A DNA stretch of 64,000 nt from Pseudomonas frederiksbergensis (GCF_017114915.1 NZ_JAAUOE010000002.1:1-64000); one strand, 5' to 3'; positions 24,585-34,017 are shown, counted from the first letter of the stretch. A program made the numbers and translations. Notes: generated from the sequence alone by a model not told the origin.

Positions 24585-25022
24585 ATGACTGACCCACTCC
24601 TCATCCCCTGCCCCCACTGCAATGGCCTGAACCGCATTCCTGCCGAGCGTCTCAACGACCATCCAAAGTGCGGTCGCTGCAAAACCGAGGTCTTGCTGAA
24701 CAAGCCGTTCGAATTGAAGCAGGGCGATTACGCCAGTCAGATCAAGGGCGACCTGCCGTTGCTGGTGGATGTGTGGGCAGATTGGTGCGGGCCGTGCAAG
24801 TCGTTTGCACCGGTGTTCGAGCAGGCGGCGGGGCAGTTGGCGGGCAAGTGTCGACTGGCCAAGCTGGACAGTGAGGCGAACCAGCAGTTGTCGGCGCAAT
24901 TGGGGATTCGCTCAATCCCGAGTCTGATTCTGTTCAAGAACGGCCGGGAAGTGGCTCGCCAGAGCGGGGCCTTCCCGTTACCGCAGTTGATGAGCTGGTT
25001 GCGTAGTCAGGGGATCTTTTGA
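24585..25022 (+). CDS. trxC: Thioredoxin 2 (TrxC) with N-terminal zinc site
   Basis: The 145-residue protein has two CxxC pairs near the N-terminus (C9/C12 in CPHC and C29/C32 in CGRC) that bind zinc in TrxC. A thioredoxin fold follows, with active site WCGPC at C68/C71 and the cis-proline segment RSIPSLILF. It reduces disulfides in the cytoplasm and is often induced by oxidants. It is tail to tail with parA, three bases apart. Confidence 0.94.
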   Translation: MTDPLLIPCPHCNGLNRIPAERLNDHPKCGRCKTEVLLNKPFELKQGDYASQIKGDLPLLVDVWADWCGPCKSFAPVFEQAAGQLAGKCRLAKLDSEANQQLSAQLGIRSIPSLILFKNGREVARQSGAFPLPQLMSWLRSQGIF

Positions 25023-25025
25023 TTT

Positions 25026-25796
25026 TCAGGCATTTTCCAGCAAGTTATGCAGGTCGACGAATTGCTGGGTCAGCTTGTGTCGCGGGTCGAGGTGGATCAG
25101 CGGCGTATTGGCCTGGTGGGATTCGCGCATGCGCACCGAACTGGCCAGGTACACCGGCAACACCGGCAACCCTTCGGCGATCAGCTCGTCGAGGATTTGC
25201 TGGGGCAGGCTGGCGCGAGCCTGGAACTGGTTGACGACGATGCCTTCGACTTCCAGCCCTTCATTGTGGTCATCCTTCAACTCTTCGATTTCCGCCAGCA
25301 GGCCATACAGCGCCTGACGCGAGAAACTGTCGCAGTCGAAGGGGATCAGCACGCGATCAGCGGCGATCAAGGCAGAGACGGCATAGAAATTCAGCGCTGG
25401 CGGAGTATCGAGGTAGATGCGGTCATAATCGCCGTCCAGCTCCTCAAGCAATTTGCGCAGCTTGTTGATCTTGTGTTTGGCCTCAAGCTTGGGCTGCAAG
25501 TCAGCCAGCTCGGCGGTGGCGGTGATGACGTGGAGGTTGTCGAACGGGGTTTCGTAGATGTCGACCTGGTTTTTCTTTGAAAATGGCCCGGAGGACAGCG
25601 TCTGTTTAAAGAAGTCGGCGATGCCCATCGGGATATCATCACCGGTGAGCCCCGTCAGATATTGAGTGGAGTTGGCCTGGGCATCGAGATCCACCAACAA
25701 CGTGCGATAACCCTCGCTGGCACTGACCGCCGCCAGATTGCAGGCAATGCTTGACTTGCCCACGCCACCTTTCTGATTGAACACCACGCGCCGCAT
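25026..25796 (-). CDS. Orphan ParA-family ATPase
   Basis: The 256-residue ATPase has a deviant Walker A KGGVGKS at residues 9-15, DLDAQANST and YLDTPPAL. ParA proteins position cargo such as chromosomes, plasmids or protein clusters on the nucleoid. No parB or parS-like sequence is next to it, so this is not a segregation locus in itself. The ATG at 25796 has a strong GGAGG nine bases upstream; a longer frame from 25844 lacks one. A gene of this type lies at the same relative place in P. aeruginosa. Confidence 0.88.
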   Translation of the reverse strand: MRRVVFNQKGGVGKSSIACNLAAVSASEGYRTLLVDLDAQANSTQYLTGLTGDDIPMGIADFFKQTLSSGPFSKKNQVDIYETPFDNLHVITATAELADLQPKLEAKHKINKLRKLLEELDGDYDRIYLDTPPALNFYAVSALIAADRVLIPFDCDSFSRQALYGLLAEIEELKDDHNEGLEVEGIVVNQFQARASLPQQILDELIAEGLPVLPVYLASSVRMRESHQANTPLIHLDPRHKLTQQFVDLHNLLENA

Positions 25797-26151
25797 GACA
25801 AAACCTCCGTGTATCAAAGAATGACCGAGTGTAGTAGTCCACAACGCTGCTTAGCTACCTCGCCAGCATCTAGACTACACAGACAAAGGCAAATCTCCGG
25901 CGGAAAAACCGCCAACTCGTCCAGCGACAGGCGACAGAGCCGACAGACAGGTCCGCTGCAATGTGGATAATGGCCAAACGACAGCTTTTTGCGAACCAGA
26001 CGGTACATTTCATTGCGCAAAATGTAACCAGCATTTGCTACACACCCGCAGCACCGGGATAATGCGCGCCACTCGGCGTTAAGCGCCACGTCACGTCAGC
26101 CGCGGCTTTTGCGACTCACCGCGTTAAAGGAAGCCCGCAGGGGCGGGATAA
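25797..26151. other. Spacer between parA and the aryl polyene operon
   Basis: These 355 bases lie between divergent genes. They must hold the parA promoter and the only obvious place for the main promoter of the 21-gene operon. I see a small hairpin (GGCGG/CCGCC at 25899-25913) and an AT-richer patch around 26005-26045 that could be a promoter, but no convincing -35/-10 pair. A minus-strand open frame of 91 codons crosses it (25814-26089) but has Cys-rich, unrecognisable content and I do not call it a gene. Confidence 0.5.
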
Positions 26152-26877
26152 ATGTCTGTGATCAACTTCAACATCGCCCAATGGCGCGCGTGGGCCCCTG
26201 GGCTTGAAAGCGTGGATGATTGGCAGGCCTGGAGCCGACAACCGGTCGTGCTCGAGCCCAGCGATGCCGCCCCGGATGTGTCGTTTCTGCCGGCCATGCA
26301 GCGCCGGCGACTCAGCCGTCTGGCGCGGATGGCGTTCAGTGTCGGCTGGCCCTTGGCCGATGGTCGCCAGGACCTACCGTTGGTCTTTATTTCCCGCCAC
26401 GGCGAAACCCCGCGCACTTTCGAAATTCTTAGCGATCTGGCGACCGACCAACCGTTGTCGCCCACCCAGTTCAGCCTGTCGGTACACAACGCGGTCATCG
26501 GCCTGTGGTCGATCATGCGTGGCGAAACCAGCGAAATGACGGCCCTCGCCGCGGCCGGCGATGGCCTTGAACACGGCATGCTGGAGGCGGCGGCGCTGCT
26601 TGAGGAAGGCGCGCCCGCGGTGCTGCTGGTGGTGACCGAAGAGCAACCGCCCGCCGCGTACTCGGCCTGGATTGACGACGTGCCTTTCCCTTACGCGGTC
26701 GGTCTGTTGATCACTCCCGGTAATCAGTGGCAGCTGTCGCTGAACAGCACTTCGCAAGCGTTGTCCAAAGCCCGCTGGCCCCATGCCCTGAATCTGTTGC
26801 GTACCCTGCTCGGCCAGCAGACTACCTGCCAACATGCCTGGAAAAATCGCGTATGGACCTGGCAACGCAACCTGTAA
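26152..26877 (+). CDS. Aryl polyene ketosynthase-like chain length factor (ApeC type)
   Basis: First gene of the operon, 241 residues. It resembles the N-terminal half of a ketosynthase (PF13723 type; SPTQFSLSVHNAVIGLWSI is typical) but has no ketosynthase active-site Cys. In aryl polyene systems this small protein pairs with the ketosynthase to set chain length. It contains TEEQPPAAYSAW and a C-terminal ALNLLRTLLG helix. The next gene starts inside its end (25-base overlap). Confidence 0.8.
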   Translation: MSVINFNIAQWRAWAPGLESVDDWQAWSRQPVVLEPSDAAPDVSFLPAMQRRRLSRLARMAFSVGWPLADGRQDLPLVFISRHGETPRTFEILSDLATDQPLSPTQFSLSVHNAVIGLWSIMRGETSEMTALAAAGDGLEHGMLEAAALLEEGAPAVLLVVTEEQPPAAYSAWIDDVPFPYAVGLLITPGNQWQLSLNSTSQALSKARWPHALNLLRTLLGQQTTCQHAWKNRVWTWQRNL

Positions 26878-27665
26878 CCGATAAAAACCGCGACGCCTAC
26901 TACTGGCGCCTGCTGGCCACCGCCGCAAGCTTCGCCCTGTTCGGGTTGGGCGGGCTATGCCTGCGACTGGTGGTGTTCCCGCTGCTGAGCTGCCTGCCGG
27001 GAGACGCCCAGGCCCATCGTCAGCGTGCGCGGCAGACCGTCAGCCGGTGCTTCTGGTTTTTCATTCGATTCATGGCGCGTAGTGGCGTGCTGACCTATGA
27101 CATTGAAGGGGCGGAAAAACTCGGGCGACCAGGCCAGATGATCGTCGCCAACCACCCCTCGTTGATTGATGTGGTGTTTTTGATCGGCCTGGTGCCTCAC
27201 GCCAACTGCGTGGTCAAGAAAAGCCTCTGGGAAAACCCGTTCACCCGCGGTCCGCTACGCTGTACCGAATACATCAGCAACGATGGCAGCATGGACATGC
27301 TCGACGCCGCTGCCGACGCGCTGAAAAGCGGTCAGACCCTGATTATCTTCCCCGAAGGCACCCGCACCCGACCCGGCCAACCGCCGGCCTTTCATCGGGG
27401 GGGCGCGGCAATTGCCTTGCGTGGTGCGAGAATCCTCACCCCGGTGATTATCAAGGTCAACCCGACCACATTGACCAAGGCCGAACCCTGGTATCGGATC
27501 CCCAAACGCCGCGTGCACTTCAGTTTCCGCGTCGGGGCCGATATAGATCCACAGGCTTTCGCTACGCAAGGACCTGCGCCCCAGGCCTCGCGCAAGCTCA
27601 ATGACTATTTGCACTCTTACTTTATCAAGGAGCTCGCCGAAGATGAGCGATCAGAACACCGTTAG
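26853..27665 (+). CDS. 1-Acylglycerol-3-phosphate acyltransferase-like protein
   Basis: The 270-residue protein belongs to the PlsC family. One N-terminal membrane segment (about 20-48) is followed by the catalytic NHPSLID box (H101-x4-D106), and by IFPEGTRTRPGQ near residue 165. It is expected at the inner face of the cytoplasmic membrane, where it could supply the lipid anchor or acylate a pigment precursor. The ATG at 26853 overlaps the previous gene, and the in-frame region before it is that gene's shadow. Confidence 0.85.
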   Translation: MDLATQPVTDKNRDAYYWRLLATAASFALFGLGGLCLRLVVFPLLSCLPGDAQAHRQRARQTVSRCFWFFIRFMARSGVLTYDIEGAEKLGRPGQMIVANHPSLIDVVFLIGLVPHANCVVKKSLWENPFTRGPLRCTEYISNDGSMDMLDAAADALKSGQTLIIFPEGTRTRPGQPPAFHRGGAAIALRGARILTPVIIKVNPTTLTKAEPWYRIPKRRVHFSFRVGADIDPQAFATQGPAPQASRKLNDYLHSYFIKELAEDERSEHR

Positions 27666-27918
27666 CCTGATGCTGGAAATCAAAGAGCTGATCATCGAGG
27701 CCCTGGGCCTCGAAGACATCAGCGTCGACGACATCGGTGACGACCAGACGTTGTTCGGCGAAGGCCTGGGCCTGGACTCGGTGGACGCGCTGGAGCTCGG
27801 CCTGGCGATCCAGAAAAAGTACGGTATCAAAATCGATGCCGACGCCAAGGACACCCGCAATCACTTCACCAACGTGGCGAGCCTTGCGGCATTCGTCACT
27901 GCAAAACAGGCAGCTTGA
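27643..27918 (+). CDS. Acyl carrier protein 1 of the aryl polyene pathway
   Basis: The 91-residue acidic carrier protein has phosphopantetheine site Ser46 in GLGLDSVDAL. It carries the growing chain or the starter as a thioester. AGGAG lies about ten bases before the ATG, and the gene overlaps the acyltransferase end by 23 bases. No phosphopantetheinyl transferase is present in the operon, so activation must come from elsewhere on the genome. Confidence 0.9.
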   Translation: MSDQNTVSLMLEIKELIIEALGLEDISVDDIGDDQTLFGEGLGLDSVDALELGLAIQKKYGIKIDADAKDTRNHFTNVASLAAFVTAKQAA

Positions 27919-27927
27919 GACCGGACC

Positions 27928-28182
27928 ATGCAAACTCGTGACGACATTTTCAACACCCTGCGCGATGCTCTGGTCGAACTCTTCGAGCTGGACCCCGAGC
28001 GCATCAGCCTGGGGTCCAACCTGTATCAGGATCTGGAAATCGACAGCATCGATGCGGTCGACCTGATCGATCACATCAAACGCCAGACCGGCAAGAAAAT
28101 CGCCGCCGAAGAATTCAAATCGGTGCGTACCGTCAGCGACGTGGTCGAGGCGGTTTACCGTCTGGTTCAACCGGCCGCATGA
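27928..28182 (+). CDS. Acyl carrier protein 2 of the aryl polyene pathway
   Basis: The 84-residue carrier protein has Ser40 in DLEIDSIDAVDL and the typical four-helix layout. Paired ACP genes (ApeE/ApeF type) are characteristic of aryl polyene clusters; which one takes the aromatic starter cannot be told from sequence. It lies nine bases after ACP 1 and overlaps the next gene by four bases (ATGA). Confidence 0.9.
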   Translation: MQTRDDIFNTLRDALVELFELDPERISLGSNLYQDLEIDSIDAVDLIDHIKRQTGKKIAAEEFKSVRTVSDVVEAVYRLVQPAA

Positions 28183-28724
28183 GCCGACTGATCGGCCTTG
28201 GCTTGCTGTTGGCAGGCCTGCTGTACCCCTTTGCGGTGTATTTCGGCATGGAGCATTTCGCCCCGTGGCAGTTCGGTCTGCTGCTGGGTAGCCTGTGGCT
28301 GGCGCGGGCGCTGACCGGCGAGCGGCGCCCCGGAAGCCTGTGGATGTCCACGGCCGCTATTGCGTTCTGCCTGCTGCTGGCAGTGTTCAACAGCCCGGTG
28401 CTGCTGCGCTGGTACCCAGTGCTGATCAGCGCGTTCATGTTGGTGCTATTTGGTCTTAGTCTGAAATATGGCCCACCGATGGTCGAACGCCTGGCCCGAC
28501 TGCGAGAACCGGAATTACCGCCCAGGGCCATTCGCTACACCCGCCAGGTGACGATTGCCTGGAGCGTGTTTTTTCTCTGCAACGGTTTGTGCGCCGCCGC
28601 CCTGACTCTTTGGGCGCCGCTGAGCTGGTGGATGTTGTACACCGGCCTGATCTCCTATGGATTGATCGGCCTGATGTTTGCCATTGAATGGCTGATACGA
28701 CAACGGGTACGAGGCCACCCATGA
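28179..28724 (+). CDS. Small polytopic membrane protein (COG4648 type)
   Basis: The 181-residue protein has about five hydrophobic segments: LIGLGLLLAGLLYPFAVYF, FGLLLGSLWLARAL, AAIAFCLLLAVF, VLISAFMLVLFGLSL, and a C-terminal pair. It matches the membrane protein of unknown role found next to the ACPs in aryl polyene clusters. Its ATGA overlaps on both sides keep it in strict translational coupling. Confidence 0.75.
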   Translation: MSRLIGLGLLLAGLLYPFAVYFGMEHFAPWQFGLLLGSLWLARALTGERRPGSLWMSTAAIAFCLLLAVFNSPVLLRWYPVLISAFMLVLFGLSLKYGPPMVERLARLREPELPPRAIRYTRQVTIAWSVFFLCNGLCAAALTLWAPLSWWMLYTGLISYGLIGLMFAIEWLIRQRVRGHP

Positions 28725-30403
28725 ATTGGATAAAACTTGAGCAACTGTTGCTCAAGGCTCAGCCGGAGCGTGCCGTGACGGCCGAACCGGCGTTGAATCA
28801 TGCGCAATTGTGCGACCGGGCCCTGAGCCTGGCTGCCGGCCTGCAAGCCCAGGGTGTGCAGCGCATGGCCGTGCACCTTGAGGACGCCGCCGACCTGGCC
28901 ATTGCCCTGCTCGGCGCCTGGCGGGCCGGGGTCAGCGTACTGCTGCCCGCCGACCTGCAAGCACAGACGCGCCAGCGCTGGTCGACTGAGGTCGATCTGT
29001 GGCTGACCGATCAGGCCGACGATGCCCACCTGAGCGATTATCGGCATCCGCCACTGCCAGCCAGGCAACTGGACCTGGATCGCTGTCAGCTGAGCCTGTG
29101 TACCTCCGGCTCCAGTGGCGAACCCAAGCGCATCGATAAAACCCTGCGCCAATTGGCCAATGAAGTCGCCGCACTGGAGCAGCTGTGGGGCGCCGATCTG
29201 GGCCAGGCCTGCATCATCGGCAGCGTCGCCACCCAACACATCTACGGCTTGCTGTTTCGGGTGCTGTGGCCGTTGTGCGCCGGGCGTTCATTCGTACGCA
29301 AGCAACTGGCCTTCCCGGAAGACTTGCAACGCGCCAGCCGCGAACACCCGGCCTTCGCCTGGGTCGCCAGCCCGGCGCTGCTCAAACGCATGGGCGACAA
29401 CCTCGACTGGCCAGCGCTGAGCGCAGTGCGTCGAGTGTTCTCCTCCGGCGGCGCGTTGCCCGCCGAAGCCTCGCAAAGCCTGTACGAACGCCTGCGACAA
29501 TGGCCGACCGAGATCTTCGGCAGCTCGGAAACCGGCGGCATCGCCTGGCGTCAGGGCCAGGATCTCTGGCAACCCTTCGCCGACGTACAGCTGAGCCAGG
29601 ACAGCGACGGCGCCCTGCTCATCGCATCGCCGTACTTGCCGGCGGGCCATATCGAACACACCGCCGATGCCGCGCGCATCGCCGCCGACGGCCGTTTCGA
29701 GCTGCTGGGACGACTGGACCGGATCGTCAAACTGGAAGAAAAACGAATCTCGCTACCGATGCTTGAACACGCGCTGATGGCTCACGCCTGGGTCGCCGAA
29801 GCGCGCCTGGGCGTGGTTCAGGAAAACCGCGCCTCATTGGGGGCCCTAGTGGTGCTCAGTGAGCGAGGCCTGCATGCCTTGCGCAATCAGGGTCGGCGCA
29901 GCCTCACTCAAGCCTTGCGTCTGCATCTGAGTCAGCATTGTGAAACCCTGGCCCTGCCACGACGCTGGCGCCTGTTGCGGCAACTGCCGCTGAACGCCCA
30001 GGGCAAACTGCCCCAGGCCGAAGTTGAAGCCTTGCTGCTGGCGCCCCGCCCAAAGGCGCCGCACGTGCTGGAGCAGGTCGAAGTCGATGGCGAGTGGAGC
30101 CTGCAACTGGCCGTCCCGCCGGACCTGGCGTACTTCACCGGGCACTTTCCCCGGGCGCCGGTATTGCCCGGTGTGGTGCAGGTGGAGTGGGCATTGAGCC
30201 TGGGTCAGCAATTGATGGACCTGCCGGCAAAATTCGCCGGCATGGAAGTGCTGAAATTCCAGCAACTGGTGCGTCCCGGCGATGAAGTCCAGTTGCATCT
30301 GCGCTTCGACCCCGTACGCGGCAAATTGTATTTCGCCTATCGCAACGAGTCCGCCACCTGCTCCAGCGGGCGGATTTTGCTGGAGGCTGCCAGCGATGCA
30401 TAA
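28721..30403 (+). CDS. Fusion of aryl acyl-ACP synthetase (ApeH type) and hotdog dehydratase (ApeI type)
   Basis: The 560-residue protein has two parts. Residues 1-440 form an AMP ligase with [21 protein letters not shown] near 130, SSGGALPAE and [14 protein letters not shown], and [16 protein letters not shown]. Residues about 450-560 form a FabZ/FabA-like hotdog with the full motif [15 protein letters not shown] (H475, E489). The first half would activate an aromatic acid and load it on an ACP; the second would dehydrate beta-hydroxyacyl-ACP intermediates. The genes are separate in the E. coli and Xenorhabdus clusters as I recall. The ATG at 28721 overlaps the previous stop. Confidence 0.87.
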   Translation: MNWIKLEQLLLKAQPERAVTAEPALNHAQLCDRALSLAAGLQAQGVQRMAVHLEDAADLAIALLGAWRAGVSVLLPADLQAQTRQRWSTEVDLWLTDQADDAHLSDYRHPPLPARQLDLDRCQLSLCTSGSSGEPKRIDKTLRQLANEVAALEQLWGADLGQACIIGSVATQHIYGLLFRVLWPLCAGRSFVRKQLAFPEDLQRASREHPAFAWVASPALLKRMGDNLDWPALSAVRRVFSSGGALPAEASQSLYERLRQWPTEIFGSSETGGIAWRQGQDLWQPFADVQLSQDSDGALLIASPYLPAGHIEHTADAARIAADGRFELLGRLDRIVKLEEKRISLPMLEHALMAHAWVAEARLGVVQENRASLGALVVLSERGLHALRNQGRRSLTQALRLHLSQHCETLALPRRWRLLRQLPLNAQGKLPQAEVEALLLAPRPKAPHVLEQVEVDGEWSLQLAVPPDLAYFTGHFPRAPVLPGVVQVEWALSLGQQLMDLPAKFAGMEVLKFQQLVRPGDEVQLHLRFDPVRGKLYFAYRNESATCSSGRILLEAASDA

Positions 30404-31130
30404 CCCCTGCGCCGTAATCCCTGTCTACAACCACGAAACCGCAATCACTGCCGTGGTCGATGCGCTGCTTGCCTGTGGCCTGCCATGCATTCTGGTGGAC
30501 GATGCCAGCAGCCCCGCCTGCGCCAAGGTGCTTGACCGACTGGCCCAGCGCGACCGGGTTTACCTGATCCGGCTCACGGTCAATCAGGGCAAGGGCGGCG
30601 CGGTGATGACCGGTCTGCGGGAGGCTTCGCGCCTGGGCTTCAGCCATGCCTTGCAGGTGGACGCCGACGGCCAGCACGACCTGCAAGACGTCAAAGTCTT
30701 CATCGAATACTCACGCAACCATCCCGAGGCGGTGATCTGTGGCTATCCGCAATACGACGCCAGCGTGCCGAAAGGTCGTTTGTGCGCCCGTTACCTGACT
30801 CACGTCATGGTCTGGATCAACACCCTGTCGCTGCAGATTCGCGACTCAATGTGCGGCTTCCGCGTCTATCCCTTGCCGCCGACCCTGGCTCTGATCGACT
30901 CGGCCAGGATCGGCAAACGCATGGATTTCGACTCCGACATTCTGGTGCGCCTGGCCTGGCGCAATCAGCCGATGCAATGGCTGAAAACCCGGGTCCATTA
31001 CCCTCTGGATGGCGTCTCGCATTTCCGGCTGTTCCACGACAATGTACTGATTTCGAGCATGCACACCCGGCTGTTTTTCGGCATGTTGCTGCGGGCACCG
31101 GTGATCCTCTGGCGACGGTGGCGAGCATGA
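30396..31130 (+). CDS. Family 2 glycosyltransferase
   Basis: The 244-residue protein begins CAVIPVYNHETAITAVVDAL and holds LVDDASSPA, NQGKGGAVMTGLREA and QVDADGQHD (the DxD-type metal site), so it is a GT-A glycosyltransferase. It has only one weakly hydrophobic C-terminal part, and probably acts at the inner membrane. In aryl polyene systems it is thought to attach a sugar between the aryl head and the lipid. It overlaps the previous gene by eight bases and the next by four (ATGA). Confidence 0.87.
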   Translation: MHNPCAVIPVYNHETAITAVVDALLACGLPCILVDDASSPACAKVLDRLAQRDRVYLIRLTVNQGKGGAVMTGLREASRLGFSHALQVDADGQHDLQDVKVFIEYSRNHPEAVICGYPQYDASVPKGRLCARYLTHVMVWINTLSLQIRDSMCGFRVYPLPPTLALIDSARIGKRMDFDSDILVRLAWRNQPMQWLKTRVHYPLDGVSHFRLFHDNVLISSMHTRLFFGMLLRAPVILWRRWRA

Positions 31131-32074
31131 GCGGCAACGCAGATAACCAGCATTGGGCCGACCGCCAGGAGCGCGGCAGCTTCTGGATGATGAAGTTCAC
31201 CGCTTTGTGCGCAAAAGTCCTGGGGCGCCGGCTGTTGAGCCCGCTGCTGTATGGCATCGTGCTGTACTTTTTCCTGTTTGGGCGCAGCGCCCGCCAGAGC
31301 GCCTGGCAATATCAGCAGCGGCTCGCCGACTGGAGTGGTCGCTGGGAATTGCGCCCGACCCATTGGCGGGTGTTCGGCCAGTTCATGGCTTTCGCCGACT
31401 CCATGCTCGACAAACTCGACGTGTGGAACGGCAAGCTGAGCATCGAGCAGATCGAAATCATCGACCCGGCGCTGCTGCGCAACCAGCTGCGCGGCACACG
31501 TGGGCAAATGCTGGTGGGCGCGCACCTGGGTAATCTCGAGGTCTGCCGGGCGCTGGCCGAGATCGGCGAGAAAGTCACCATGAACGTGCTGGTGCACACC
31601 AAGCACGCCGAACAGTTCAACCGCCTGCTGGGTGAAGCCGGGGCGACCAATCTGCGGCTGATTCAGGTCAGCGAGCTCGACCCGGTGATCATGCTGCAAC
31701 TGCATGAACGCCTGGAGCGCGGCGAATGGCTGGCGATTGCCGGCGACCGCGTGCCGCTGCATGGAGGCCGCAGCGTGACGGTGGATTTTCTCGGGCATCA
31801 GGCAGCGTTTCCCCAAGGCCCGTGGTTGCTGGCCGGTCTGCTGAAATGCCCGGTCAATCTGCTGCTGTGCCTGAAGAAACCCACGGGTGACTATCGACTG
31901 ACCCTTGAGCCGTTCACCGAAGCGGTGGTGTGGAAACGCGGCGACCGTGAACAGGTCATTCATCAGTGGGCCTCCCGCTACGCCGAACGCCTGGGTCACT
32001 ATTGCCTTGAAGCGCCCCAACAATGGTTCAACTTTTACCCTTTCTGGAAGACCGATGACGACGCCAACGCTTGA
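31127..32074 (+). CDS. LpxL/HtrB-like lipid acyltransferase
   Basis: This 315-residue protein resembles lauroyl/myristoyl transferases of lipid A. It has an N-terminal membrane segment (LLYGIVLYFFLFG), GAHLGNLEVCRAL with the HxxxxE-like catalytic pair (H, E), and GDRVPLHGGRSVTVDFLG. It is the second acyltransferase of the operon and may add an acyl chain to the pigment's anchor. It starts at an ATGA overlap with the glycosyltransferase gene. Its length matches the family. Confidence 0.83.
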   Translation: MSGNADNQHWADRQERGSFWMMKFTALCAKVLGRRLLSPLLYGIVLYFFLFGRSARQSAWQYQQRLADWSGRWELRPTHWRVFGQFMAFADSMLDKLDVWNGKLSIEQIEIIDPALLRNQLRGTRGQMLVGAHLGNLEVCRALAEIGEKVTMNVLVHTKHAEQFNRLLGEAGATNLRLIQVSELDPVIMLQLHERLERGEWLAIAGDRVPLHGGRSVTVDFLGHQAAFPQGPWLLAGLLKCPVNLLLCLKKPTGDYRLTLEPFTEAVVWKRGDREQVIHQWASRYAERLGHYCLEAPQQWFNFYPFWKTDDDANA

Positions 32075-33599
32075 GCCGGTAACCTTCGGCGAACTCCCTT
32101 TGCGCATCGAAGACGTGCTGGCCCTGGCCAACCGTCAGGTGCCGACGCAGTTGCAGGGCGACCCCGCGTTTCGCCAGCGCATCGCCAAGGGCCCGCAGTT
32201 CCTTGACACCCTGCTGGACAAGGAAGGCGTGATCTATGGCGTGACCACCGGTTATGGCGACTCCTGCGTCGTCGCGGTACCACTGCATCACGTCGAGGCG
32301 TTGCCCCGTCATCTGTACACGTTCCACGGCTGCGGCCTGGGCAAACTGCTCGACGCCCAGGCCACCCGTGCGGTGCTGGCGGCGCGTTTGCAGTCGCTGT
32401 GCCACGGCGTATCCGGGGTGCGCGTGGAGCTGCTGGAGCGCCTGCAAGCGTTCCTCGAACACGACATCCTGCCGCTGATTCCGGAAGAAGGTTCGGTGGG
32501 CGCCAGCGGTGATCTGACGCCGCTGTCCTACGTCGCCGCGACCTTGTCCGGCGAGCGCGAAGTGATGTTCCGCGGTGAGCGCCGTCAAGCCGCCGACGTC
32601 CACCGCGAACTCGGCTGGGAGCCGCTGGTGCTGCGTCCCAAAGAAGCACTGGCGCTGATGAACGGCACCGCCGTGATGACTGGCCTCGCCTGCCTGGCTT
32701 ACGCCCGCGCCGATTACCTGCTGCAACTGGCCACCCGCATCACCGCGCTGAACGTGGTCGCGTTGCAAGGCAACCCGGAGCACTTCGACGAGCGCCTGTT
32801 TGCCGCCAAACCCCATCCGGGGCAGATGCAAGTCGCTGCGTGGCTGCGCAAGGATCTGGCAATCGATGCGCCGACCGCGCCACTGCATCGCCTGCAAGAC
32901 CGTTATTCCCTGCGTTGCGCGCCCCACGTGCTCGGTGTACTGGCTGACAGCCTGAACTGGCTGCGCTCGTTCATCGAGATCGAACTCAACAGCGCCAACG
33001 ACAACCCGATCATCGACGCCGAAGCCGAACGCGTGCTGCACGGCGGGCACTTCTACGGCGGTCACATCGCATTCGCCATGGACAGCCTGAAAAACCTGGT
33101 GGCCAACGTCGCCGACTTGCTCGACCGCCAGCTCGCACTGCTGGTGGACGAGCGTTACAACCATGGTTTGCCGAGCAACCTGTCCGGCGCCAGCGCCGAC
33201 CGTGCGATGCTCAACCACGGCTTCAAGGCCGTGCAGATTGGCGCCAGCGCCTGGACCGCCGAAGCCCTGAAAAACACCATGCCGGCCAGCGTTTTCTCAC
33301 GCTCCACCGAATGCCACAACCAGGACAAAGTCAGCATGGGCACCATCGCCGCCCGCGACGCCATCCGCGTACTGGAGCTGACCGAACAGGTCGCCGCCGC
33401 CACGCTGCTGGCCGCCAACCAGGGCGTCTGGCTGCGCGGCCAGGCTGAAGACGCGCGCCCACTGCCACCGGCCCTGGCCGCGATGCACGAAGAACTGGCC
33501 AAGGACTTCCCGCCGGTCATCGAAGACCGTGCCCTGGAAGGTGAATTGCGCCTGTGCCTGCAACGCATCGCCGAGCAACACTGGAGGCTGCATGCGTAG
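32055..33599 (+). CDS. MIO-type aromatic amino acid ammonia-lyase
   Basis: The 514-residue lyase of the HAL/PAL/TAL family deaminates an aromatic amino acid to an arylacrylate. The MIO cofactor forms from A150-S151-G152 in VGASGDLTPLSYVA. Other landmarks are VTTGYGDS with the catalytic Tyr, NGTAVMTG, NSANDNP and the conserved NQDKVSMGT. The selectivity pair after HLYT is F90-H91, not the S-H of histidine lyases or the H-L of bacterial tyrosine lyases. Its place in the operon argues that it makes cinnamate or 4-coumarate as polyene starter rather than urocanate. The ATG at 32055 overlaps the previous gene by 20 bases. Confidence 0.88.
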   Translation: MTTPTLEPVTFGELPLRIEDVLALANRQVPTQLQGDPAFRQRIAKGPQFLDTLLDKEGVIYGVTTGYGDSCVVAVPLHHVEALPRHLYTFHGCGLGKLLDAQATRAVLAARLQSLCHGVSGVRVELLERLQAFLEHDILPLIPEEGSVGASGDLTPLSYVAATLSGEREVMFRGERRQAADVHRELGWEPLVLRPKEALALMNGTAVMTGLACLAYARADYLLQLATRITALNVVALQGNPEHFDERLFAAKPHPGQMQVAAWLRKDLAIDAPTAPLHRLQDRYSLRCAPHVLGVLADSLNWLRSFIEIELNSANDNPIIDAEAERVLHGGHFYGGHIAFAMDSLKNLVANVADLLDRQLALLVDERYNHGLPSNLSGASADRAMLNHGFKAVQIGASAWTAEALKNTMPASVFSRSTECHNQDKVSMGTIAARDAIRVLELTEQVAAATLLAANQGVWLRGQAEDARPLPPALAAMHEELAKDFPPVIEDRALEGELRLCLQRIAEQHWRLHA

Positions 33600-34017
33600 C
33601 AAGGGAGTGCTTCACACCGACACGGAAATCCTCGTACCGTTCTTTGACGTCGACACCATGAACGTGGTCTGGCACGGTCATTACGTCAAATACCTGGAAG
33701 TCGCCCGCTGTGCGCTGCTGGACAGGATCGGCCACAACTACGACGCCATGGTTGCGTCGGGTTACGCCTGGCCGGTGATCGACTTGCAGCTGCGCTATGT
33801 GCGCGGCGCCGTGTTCGGCCAGAAGCTGAACGTGCGCGCCAGCCTGGTGGAGTGGGAAAACCGCCTGAAGATCAATTACCTGATCAGCGATCTGGCCACC
33901 GGCGAGCGCCTGACCCGCGCCAGTTCCGTGCAGGTCGCCGTCAACATGAGCAGCCGCGAGATGCAGTTGGCCTCACCGAAAGTGTTCACCGACGCGGTTG
34001 AAAGGGTGCTCGCATGA
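33592..34017 (+). CDS. Hotdog thioesterase of the 4-hydroxybenzoyl-CoA type
   Basis: The 141-residue protein has FFDVDTMNVVWHGHYVKYLE with the catalytic Asp, followed by QLRYVRGAVFGQKLNV, typical of 4HBT/YbgC-type enzymes. It would release or edit acyl-ACP or aryl thioesters (ApeK type). GGAGG stands before the ATG at 33592, which overlaps the lyase stop by eight bases. The downstream gene starts at its stop (ATGA). Confidence 0.85.
   Translation: MRSKGVLHTDTEILVPFFDVDTMNVVWHGHYVKYLEVARCALLDRIGHNYDAMVASGYAWPVIDLQLRYVRGAVFGQKLNVRASLVEWENRLKINYLISDLATGERLTRASSVQVAVNMSSREMQLASPKVFTDAVERVLA

Noticed and set aside
25026..25796. Plasmid or island partition system suggested by parA
   Set aside because: There is no parB, no parS-like repeats and no integrase nearby, and orphan ParA genes sit at this place in other Pseudomonas chromosomes.
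25814..26089. 91-codon minus-strand frame upstream of parA
   Set aside because: No family resemblance, no good ribosome binding site seen, and it would fill the promoter spacer of the aryl polyene operon.
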